A DNA stretch of 7,589 nt from an uncultured Blautia sp. (lineage in GTDB: Bacteria > Bacillota > Clostridia > Lachnospirales > Lachnospiraceae). This document shows positions 1 to 5,706 of this stretch, in pieces. Location of the stretch: NCBI GenBank assembly GCA_946629475.1, contig CAMOXX010000132.1, forward strand, positions 1 to 7,589, given 5' to 3'. The first letter of the stretch is position 1, and every line of letters starts with the position of its first letter. The notes below the pieces were generated by a model that was given only the letters and a program-made list of their open reading frames with translations, was not told the DNA's origin and ran no database searches. A program made the position numbers and the translations under genes.

Positions 1-1
1 T

Positions 2-1531
2 CTGACTGTCACCGGATATGAGTTTTTCAATCTGAACGGCGACAACGAAGTCGGATACTTTTATGTGGCCAAAGGCAAAATCGGCTTGAACGCATGCAAC
101 ACCCGAAACATTACCGCTGATATGGAATTTCTGGATCACGAAACCGGGAGGGCAGTATCACTGAAGGGCTATGCCACTTTTTCCGATATTGATATTTCCC
201 AGTCTGTTTCGATTCTGAGCCCGGTGGACAATGTCTATGTAGATAAAAACTGTGCCCTGTACAAGGATCCGGCAAGCATGACCTTTACGGCTCCGTTTAC
301 CGCCAGCAGGGTAGGGTCGGTGGTCAATGACCCCGACAGGGAATACTGGGTTCAGGTGAACTATACCGGAACCCATCTCAAATTCCGGTTTGGCTCCGCT
401 TATGAACAGTATGTTTTTGCAGACAGCGGTCTCAACATTTCCGGCGAGGCGAGAGATATCTGGAACAAATCATACTCCGGCAATCCTGCAGATTATTCCA
501 TCGAACATGACGGAGGGCTGCTGCACCAGAGCTGGCAGGGCCTCCACTACAGGAGACTGGGGCGGATTTCCATTCCTCCGGTCAGCAAGACGGTGTCCGA
601 TCAGGATGAAAAAGATGTGACGGACAACCGGCTGAAAGAGGATGAGCTGAATTACACCTACACGCTGTCGCACAATGTGCCGGCCGAATCCTCAGAATAT
701 TATTACTCGTCCTACAAGGTGAGTGATGTGTTCGAAAACGGTCTGATCATCCAGAGCGCCGGTATCCGGGTTCATGATGACGCCGGCGCGGATGTGACGG
801 AACGCTTTGATATCAGCGTTTCCGGTCAGAGAGTGGATTTCAGCGGGAAAGCTGTTTTTCTGGCGCACAGCTCATTTTACGACAACAATTACCATTACAC
901 TGTTCCGGTTACGATCCGGGACGTAAGCCTTCTGGAGCATAAGGACGGCGAGGATCGCGTTATTTACAACAAATGTACTGCGGGCTTCACCAGGCCATCC
1001 GGACCGGAGGAGAAAACCAGCAATACAACCACAACAAGAATCCGCATCCCGTACTCCTTCGGAGATATCACAATCACCAAGCGGATTCTCGAAAAAGATA
1101 TCGTGTGGGCTCACGGAAATCCGACCTTCCTGTTCTGTGCGGAGGGCACGGATGAAAAGGGAGTCAGGCACAGGTACGAGGAATATATCTGTTTTTCCCG
1201 CGGGAAATACTCCGTAAACAGCGGCTATGCAGTGCTTTCGACAACAATCCGCCACGTGCCGGCAGGCGTCTACCGGGTCTGGGAGCTCCCGGTCATCGAT
1301 TATTATCTTACCGGTGCGCAGGCTTTGACATCCAATATGACAATTACGCGTGTGAGCGACCCCGGGCGGGGAAAAGATCCCTCCCAGGTGGCCTACGGCA
1401 GCTGCACGCTTACAAGAACGAATCCGAATGCGGGAATCGCGTTCACCAATGCAAAGGGAGATTATCACGGGCTTCGCCACACCAGTGTAGTCCAGAACAA
1501 TATTCCGGTTGCATTTGACACGAAAAGTTAA
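2..1531 (+). CDS. Surface/pilin-like protein with isopeptide-type domains, 5' partial
   Basis: The frame is open from base 2 to a TAA at 1529-1531, giving 509 residues. The start lies outside the window, and the GTG at 65 is only an internal valine codon. Numbering from base 2, residues 1 to about 185 form a beta-rich region I cannot assign, containing a TFSDID motif. About 190-335 resembles a fimbrial isopeptide D2-type domain: K196 (SKTVSD), D242 in VSDVFENGL and N323 are plausible bond-forming and catalytic residues. About 354-490 resembles a CnaB/SpaA prealbumin-like fold: K360 in ITITKRI, E428 in YRVWELP and N483 in IAFTNA fit the usual Lys/Glu/Asn triad. These residue assignments are inference from family patterns. 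The last 26 residues carry no LPXTG motif, hydrophobic segment or basic tail, so sortase anchoring is not evident. It is probably an extracellular adhesin or pilin-type protein; its ligand is unknown. It is followed by the miaB promoter, with no terminator visible. Confidence 0.8.
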   Translation: MTVTGYEFFNLNGDNEVGYFYVAKGKIGLNACNTRNITADMEFLDHETGRAVSLKGYATFSDIDISQSVSILSPVDNVYVDKNCALYKDPASMTFTAPFTASRVGSVVNDPDREYWVQVNYTGTHLKFRFGSAYEQYVFADSGLNISGEARDIWNKSYSGNPADYSIEHDGGLLHQSWQGLHYRRLGRISIPPVSKTVSDQDEKDVTDNRLKEDELNYTYTLSHNVPAESSEYYYSSYKVSDVFENGLIIQSAGIRVHDDAGADVTERFDISVSGQRVDFSGKAVFLAHSSFYDNNYHYTVPVTIRDVSLLEHKDGEDRVIYNKCTAGFTRPSGPEEKTSNTTTTRIRIPYSFGDITITKRILEKDIVWAHGNPTFLFCAEGTDEKGVRHRYEEYICFSRGKYSVNSGYAVLSTTIRHVPAGVYRVWELPVIDYYLTGAQALTSNMTITRVSDPGRGKDPSQVAYGSCTLTRTNPNAGIAFTNAKGDYHGLRHTSVVQNNIPVAFDTKS

Positions 1532-1543
1532 AACCATTATGAT
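1515..1543 (+). promoter_or_regulatory. Sigma-70/SigA-type promoter of the miaB-mutS-mutL operon
   Basis: A perfect -35 hexamer TTGACA (1515-1520) is followed by a 17-bp spacer and a -10 hexamer TATGAT (1538-1543), which matches TATAAT at five of six positions. The -35 lies inside the last codons of the upstream surface-protein gene. Transcription would start near 1549-1551, giving a 5' leader of about 42 nt before miaB. No operator, riboswitch or attenuator-like hairpin is visible in that leader, so constitutive housekeeping expression is inferred. No extended -10 TG is present. Confidence 0.8.
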
Positions 1544-1576
1544 ATAAGAAGCGTTGAGCGAAGATTACAGAACGAA

Positions 1577-1583
1577 AGAGGAA
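1577..1583 (+). promoter_or_regulatory. Ribosome binding site of miaB
   Basis: The purine-rich AGAGGAA, within AAAGAGGAA, lies about 9 nt before the ATG at 1592. It supports that start even though the first 50 or so residues of the protein are a poorly conserved extension. Confidence 0.65.
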
Positions 1584-1591
1584 CAGTTTTA

Positions 1592-3067
1592 ATGAACAAT
1601 CACAGCGGATCTGCCGCAGGGCAGGCAGCGGACAAAGGAGGCGGGATTCCCGAAATCCCGAATACAAACATCAGCGAAACAGAATTACAGCTGAAATATA
1701 TAGAAGCGTGCAAAGACCTGATCCGGGAACAGTACCCGGAAGGCCTGAGATATTTTATCCAGAACGAAGGCTGTCAGATGAATAACCTGCAGACCGAGAC
1801 GGTTGCAGGTATGATCCGTGACATGGGCTGTGTATCTGCAGACAGTGAGACGGATGCGGATGTTGTAATATTCAACACCTGCACCGTCCGGGAAAATGCA
1901 AATCAGAAAATATACGGCAGACTGGGGCGGCTGAAAAGCATCAAGCGTTCCCGCCCGGATCTGAAAATCGTCCTTTTCGGATGTATGATGCAGGAGGAGC
2001 ATGTGGTCGCCAAAATCCGGGAAAGCTACCGGTTTGTGGACCTTGTGTTCGGAACCCACAATATGCATAAATTCCCCGAGCTGTTTTATCACTCGCTGCA
2101 GTCCGGCGGCCAGATCATTGATATCTGGACCGACACGGACCAGATCATCGAAGGCCTTCCGTGTGACCGCAAATATTCGTTCAAAACCGGCGTAAACATC
2201 ATGTTCGGCTGCAACAATTTCTGCAGCTACTGCATCGTTCCCTACGTGAGGGGGCGTGAGAAAAGCCGTAAGCCGCAGGCTATCCTGCAGGAGATTGAAG
2301 ATCTTGCTTCCCACGGCGTGACCGAAGTCATGCTGCTCGGACAGAATGTAAATTCCTATGGCAAAACATTGGATACCCCTGTTACATTCGCGTCCCTGCT
2401 CCGTGAGGTTGAAAAGATCGAGGGAATCCGAAGAATACGGTTTATGACCTCGCATCCCAAGGATCTCTCGGATGAGCTGATCGAAGTGATGGCATCGAGC
2501 AGTAAAATCTGCCATCATCTGCATCTGCCGATGCAGTCCGGAAGCAGCCGGATCCTGAAAAAGATGAACCGTCATTATGATAAGGAAAGATACCTGGATC
2601 TGGTATCGAAAATCCGCACGGCGGTTCCCGATATATCATTGACAACGGACATCATCGTCGGTTTTCCCGGTGAGACGGAAGAGGATTTTTGCGACACGCT
2701 GGACGTCGTCGAAAAATGCGGCTTTGATACCGCATTCACCTTCATCTATTCCAAACGCACCGGAACACCCGCTGCCTCGATGGAGGGACAGATTCCCGAG
2801 GATGTCGTTAAGGAACGTTTCGGCCGGCTTCTCGATCTGGTACAGAAGAAGGGAAGAGAAAGGTCCGGCCGTTTTACCGGCACTGTACAGGAGATTCTGG
2901 TCGAGGAGGAAAACCGTGAGAAGGGCCTCCTGACCGGCCGGACGGGCTATAATCTGCTGGTTCATTTTCCCGGCGACCCGTCCCTGATCGGATCCTACGT
3001 GAAGGTGCGAATGGACGAATGCAAAGGCTTCTATTATTTTGGAAGTATTCTGGAGGAAAACAGTTAA
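1592..3067 (+). CDS. miaB: tRNA-2-methylthio-N6-dimethylallyladenosine synthase (MiaB)
   Basis: This cytoplasmic radical-SAM enzyme adds a methylthio group to C2 of i6A37 in tRNAs reading UNN codons, improving decoding; it follows MiaA in the pathway. The 491 residues show the full family layout. An N-terminal extension of about 50 residues is followed by a methylthiotransferase domain with three cluster cysteines: C61 in NEGCQMN, C97 in NTCTVRENA and C131 in FGCMMQE. The radical-SAM domain carries C207, C211 and C214 in GCNNFCSYC followed by IVPYVRGRE. A C-terminal TRAM RNA-binding domain spans about 426-491. NTCTVRENA and VPYVRGRE favour MiaB over the related MtaB and RimO. All six cysteines are present, so it should be active. 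The start follows from a ribosome binding site just upstream and a strong promoter. It is the first gene of the operon; its stop is one base before the mutS ATG. No defect was seen. Confidence 0.96.
   Translation: MNNHSGSAAGQAADKGGGIPEIPNTNISETELQLKYIEACKDLIREQYPEGLRYFIQNEGCQMNNLQTETVAGMIRDMGCVSADSETDADVVIFNTCTVRENANQKIYGRLGRLKSIKRSRPDLKIVLFGCMMQEEHVVAKIRESYRFVDLVFGTHNMHKFPELFYHSLQSGGQIIDIWTDTDQIIEGLPCDRKYSFKTGVNIMFGCNNFCSYCIVPYVRGREKSRKPQAILQEIEDLASHGVTEVMLLGQNVNSYGKTLDTPVTFASLLREVEKIEGIRRIRFMTSHPKDLSDELIEVMASSSKICHHLHLPMQSGSSRILKKMNRHYDKERYLDLVSKIRTAVPDISLTTDIIVGFPGETEEDFCDTLDVVEKCGFDTAFTFIYSKRTGTPAASMEGQIPEDVVKERFGRLLDLVQKKGRERSGRFTGTVQEILVEEENREKGLLTGRTGYNLLVHFPGDPSLIGSYVKVRMDECKGFYYFGSILEENS
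1642..1660 (+). repeat. Short perfect inverted repeat in the 5' part of miaB
   Basis: CGGGATT (1642-1648) and AATCCCG (1654-1660) are perfectly complementary around a 5-nt loop. The repeat lies just after an internal AAAGGAGG (1634-1641). In RNA it could form a small 7-bp hairpin about 50 nt into the miaB message. No U-tract follows, so it is not a terminator. It falls in the variable N-terminal extension of MiaB and may be chance. Confidence 0.4.
3052..3056 (+). promoter_or_regulatory. Ribosome binding site deciding the mutS start
   Basis: GGAGG lies 12 nt before the ATG at 3069, inside the last codons of miaB. It favours 3069 as the mutS start. An in-frame ATG at 3039 would add ten residues (MEVFWRKTVK) that overlap miaB and do not look like MutS. 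Confidence 0.75.
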
Positions 3068-3068
3068 A

Positions 3069-5702
3069 ATGGCATTATCACCGATGATGCAGGAATATAT
3101 AAAGACAAAGGAGCAATACAAGGACTGTATCCTTTTCTACCGTCTCGGGGATTTTTACGAGATGTTCTTCGACGATGCCCTGACAGTCACCAAAGAGCTT
3201 GAGCTCACTCTGACGGGAAAGGACTGCGGGCTCGAGGAGCGTGCCCCGATGTGCGGCGTGCCGTACCATGCGGCCGAGACATACATTGCAAAGCTGATCG
3301 AGCGCGGCTACAAGGTGGCCGTGTGCGAGCAGGTGGAGGACCCCAAAAAAGCGAAAGGGCTGGTGAAGCGCGAAGTTATCCGGATTGTCACACCCGGTAC
3401 AACGATCGACGCGGTCTCGCTCGACGAATCAAAGAACAATTTCCTGATGTCGGTCTGCTATACAGCGGACCGCTTCGGCTGTGCAGTGGCAGACATCACA
3501 ACGGGAGACTGCTATGTGACGGAGCTGGACTCTCTTACGAAGCTGAATGACGAGATCAACAAGTACGCGCCGAAGGAAATCATATGCAACGAGCCTTTTG
3601 AGATCAGCGGAGCCGATTTAACCGACCTGAAGGACAGGCTGGGCATCAGCATATTCACCCAGCCCAGTCATTATTATGATGATGAGATATGCCGACGGAC
3701 CCTGATGGATCATTTTCATGTCGGTACCCTCGACGGTCTGGGGCTGGCGGATTGTCCGGTTGCCGTGATTGCGGCAGGAGCCCTGTTCCAGTACCTGCAG
3801 GAAACGCAGAAGACGGCTCTCCGGCAGATGACCGGCATCCGCCCCTATACTTCGGACACCTTTATGGTGATCGACAGCTCAAGCCGGCGGAACCTGGAGC
3901 TGGTCGAGACGCTCCGTGAAAAGAAAAAGAGAGGCTCCCTGCTCTGGGTTCTTGACAAGACCAAAACCGCGATGGGGGCAAGGACACTGCGTTCCTATGT
4001 AGAACAGCCGCTGATCGACAGGGATGAAATCGAAAAAAGGCTGGAAGCGGTGGAAGAGCTGAACGCTCAGCCGATGCTGCGGGACGAGATCCGCGAATAT
4101 CTCGGTCCGGTTTACGATCTCGAAAGACTGATCAGCCGGATCACCTACCAGTCCGCCAATCCGAGAGACATGGTGGCCTTTTCATCCTCGCTGGAGATGC
4201 TTCCGCATATTAAGAATCTCCTCAGGGAGTTTTCTTCTCCTCTTCTGAAGAATCTGAATGAGGACATGGACAGCCTGGAGGATCTCTGCGCCATGGTAAA
4301 GAGTGCGGTCTGTGATGAACCTCCCATTGCCCAGAAGGAGGGCGGAATCATCCGGGAAGGCTACAATGAGGATGTGGACAAATACAGGCGTTCCCGCACG
4401 GACGGCAAATTGTGGCTTTCCGAGCTGGAAGCCAAAGAGCGGGAGAGTACGGGAATCAAGAACCTCCGGATCAAATTCAACCGGGTGTTCGGATATTCCT
4501 TCGAAGTGACCAACAGCTTCCGTTCGATGGTTCCGGAGCATTTTGTGCGCAAGCAGACGCTCACCAACGCGGAGCGGTACATCACGCAGGAGCTGAAGGA
4601 GCTCGAGGACATGATCCTCGGGGCGGAGGACAAGCTTAACGCTCTGGAGTATGAGCTTTTCTGTGAAGTACGGGAAAAGGCCGCCGGCGAAGTGGTGCGC
4701 ATTCAGAAGACCGCCAAAGCAGTGGCAGCCCTTGACGTATTTGCCTCCCTGGCCCTGGTCGCCTCCCGGAATCAGTATGTCAGGCCGAAAATCAACACAA
4801 AGGGAATCATTGATATCCGTGACGGACGCCATCCTGTGGTGGAGCAGATGATCGAAAATGACATGTTCATCGCCAATGACACCTATCTGGATCAGGGCAA
4901 AAAGCGGGTTTCCATCATTACAGGACCAAACATGGCCGGAAAATCGACCTATATGCGGCAGAGCGCCCTGATTGTGCTGATGGCGCAGATCGGGAGCTTC
5001 GTCCCGGCATCCAGGGCAAACATCGGAATCGTTGACCGGATTTTTACCCGGGTGGGGGCATCCGACGACCTGGCCAGCGGCCAGAGTACGTTTATGGTCG
5101 AAATGACCGAGGTAGCAAACATCCTCCGGAACGCGACATCCCGGAGCCTTCTGATTCTGGACGAGATCGGGCGCGGAACCAGCACGTTCGACGGACTCTC
5201 CATCGCCTGGGCCGTCATTGAGCATATCAGCAGCACAAAGCTCTGCGGGGCAAAAACGCTTTTTGCGACGCACTACCACGAACTGACGGAGCTGGAAGGC
5301 AAGATTCCCGGCGTAAACAATTACTGCATTGCCGTCAAGGAGCGGGGCGATGATATCGTTTTCCTTCGAAAGATCGTAAAGGGCGGCGCTGACAAGAGCT
5401 ACGGTATCCAGGTCGCAAGGCTTGCCGGTGTTCCCGACTCGGTGATCAACCGGGCAAAGGAGCTGGTGGAGGAGCTTGCTGGCGCAGACATCACCGCCGC
5501 AGTCAAGGATCTGGCTTCCGTTCCGGCCAAAAAGAAGGTCAGGTATGACCAGGTGGATATGGGACAGATGTCACTTTTTGATACCGTGCAGGACAATGAT
5601 ATCATAAAAGAGATACAGGAACTGGAGATCGGGAACATGACACCCATGGAATCCTTGAATTACCTGTACAATCTGCAGAACAGAATTAAAAACCGGTGGT
5701 AA
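3069..5702 (+). CDS. mutS: DNA mismatch repair protein MutS
   Basis: MutS scans newly replicated DNA as a dimer, binds mismatches and small loops, and recruits MutL in an ATP-dependent step. The 877-residue product has the usual length and layout. Starting from MALSPMMQEY, the N-terminal mismatch-binding domain contains the Phe-x-Glu motif (F29, E31 in GDFYEMFFDDA) that stacks on and contacts the mispaired base. The connector, lever and clamp domains follow. The C-terminal ABC-type ATPase has Walker A GPNMAGKST (619-627), Walker B LLILDE (D698, E699), the signature region GRGTSTFDG and the FATHYHEL histidine (H735). QMSLF at 833-837 matches the sliding-clamp binding motif found near the C-terminus of bacterial MutS. 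I chose the ATG at 3069 because MALSPMMQEY is the typical family start and a GGAGG precedes it. It sits one base after the miaB stop and one base before mutL, implying coupled expression. All key residues are intact. Confidence 0.98.
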   Translation: MALSPMMQEYIKTKEQYKDCILFYRLGDFYEMFFDDALTVTKELELTLTGKDCGLEERAPMCGVPYHAAETYIAKLIERGYKVAVCEQVEDPKKAKGLVKREVIRIVTPGTTIDAVSLDESKNNFLMSVCYTADRFGCAVADITTGDCYVTELDSLTKLNDEINKYAPKEIICNEPFEISGADLTDLKDRLGISIFTQPSHYYDDEICRRTLMDHFHVGTLDGLGLADCPVAVIAAGALFQYLQETQKTALRQMTGIRPYTSDTFMVIDSSSRRNLELVETLREKKKRGSLLWVLDKTKTAMGARTLRSYVEQPLIDRDEIEKRLEAVEELNAQPMLRDEIREYLGPVYDLERLISRITYQSANPRDMVAFSSSLEMLPHIKNLLREFSSPLLKNLNEDMDSLEDLCAMVKSAVCDEPPIAQKEGGIIREGYNEDVDKYRRSRTDGKLWLSELEAKERESTGIKNLRIKFNRVFGYSFEVTNSFRSMVPEHFVRKQTLTNAERYITQELKELEDMILGAEDKLNALEYELFCEVREKAAGEVVRIQKTAKAVAALDVFASLALVASRNQYVRPKINTKGIIDIRDGRHPVVEQMIENDMFIANDTYLDQGKKRVSIITGPNMAGKSTYMRQSALIVLMAQIGSFVPASRANIGIVDRIFTRVGASDDLASGQSTFMVEMTEVANILRNATSRSLLILDEIGRGTSTFDGLSIAWAVIEHISSTKLCGAKTLFATHYHELTELEGKIPGVNNYCIAVKERGDDIVFLRKIVKGGADKSYGIQVARLAGVPDSVINRAKELVEELAGADITAAVKDLASVPAKKKVRYDQVDMGQMSLFDTVQDNDIIKEIQELEIGNMTPMESLNYLYNLQNRIKNRW

Positions 5703-5706
5703 AATG
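5695..5706 (+). promoter_or_regulatory. mutS-mutL coupling junction
   Basis: The mutS stop TAA (5700-5702) is separated from the mutL ATG (5704-5706) by a single A. The only ribosome-binding-like sequence is GGTGGT (5695-5700), which is weak and overlaps the stop codon. mutL translation is therefore probably dependent on ribosomes finishing mutS. Confidence 0.6.

Noticed and set aside
65..67. GTG at 65 as the start of the surface-protein gene
   Set aside because: The same frame is open upstream to base 2 with matching beta-rich sequence, and there is no ribosome binding site, so the gene is cut by the window edge.
1532..1591. Possible terminator for the surface-protein gene
   Set aside because: No GC-rich stem followed by a U-tract is present in the 60-bp gap; the only clear signals are the promoter and the miaB ribosome site.
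1685..2575. A 296-codon open frame on the minus strand opposite miaB
   Set aside because: It is a shadow of miaB, with no recognisable domain and no ribosome binding site of note.
3039..3068. An upstream in-frame ATG for mutS at 3039
   Set aside because: The ten extra residues overlap miaB and do not resemble MutS. The ATG at 3069 has a GGAGG and gives the typical MALSPMMQEY start.
4182..5279. A 365-codon open frame on the minus strand opposite mutS
   Set aside because: It lies wholly within a certain mutS coding region, has no family-like motifs, and is rich in Cys/His/Arg/Pro as expected for the complement of a G/C-ending coding frame.
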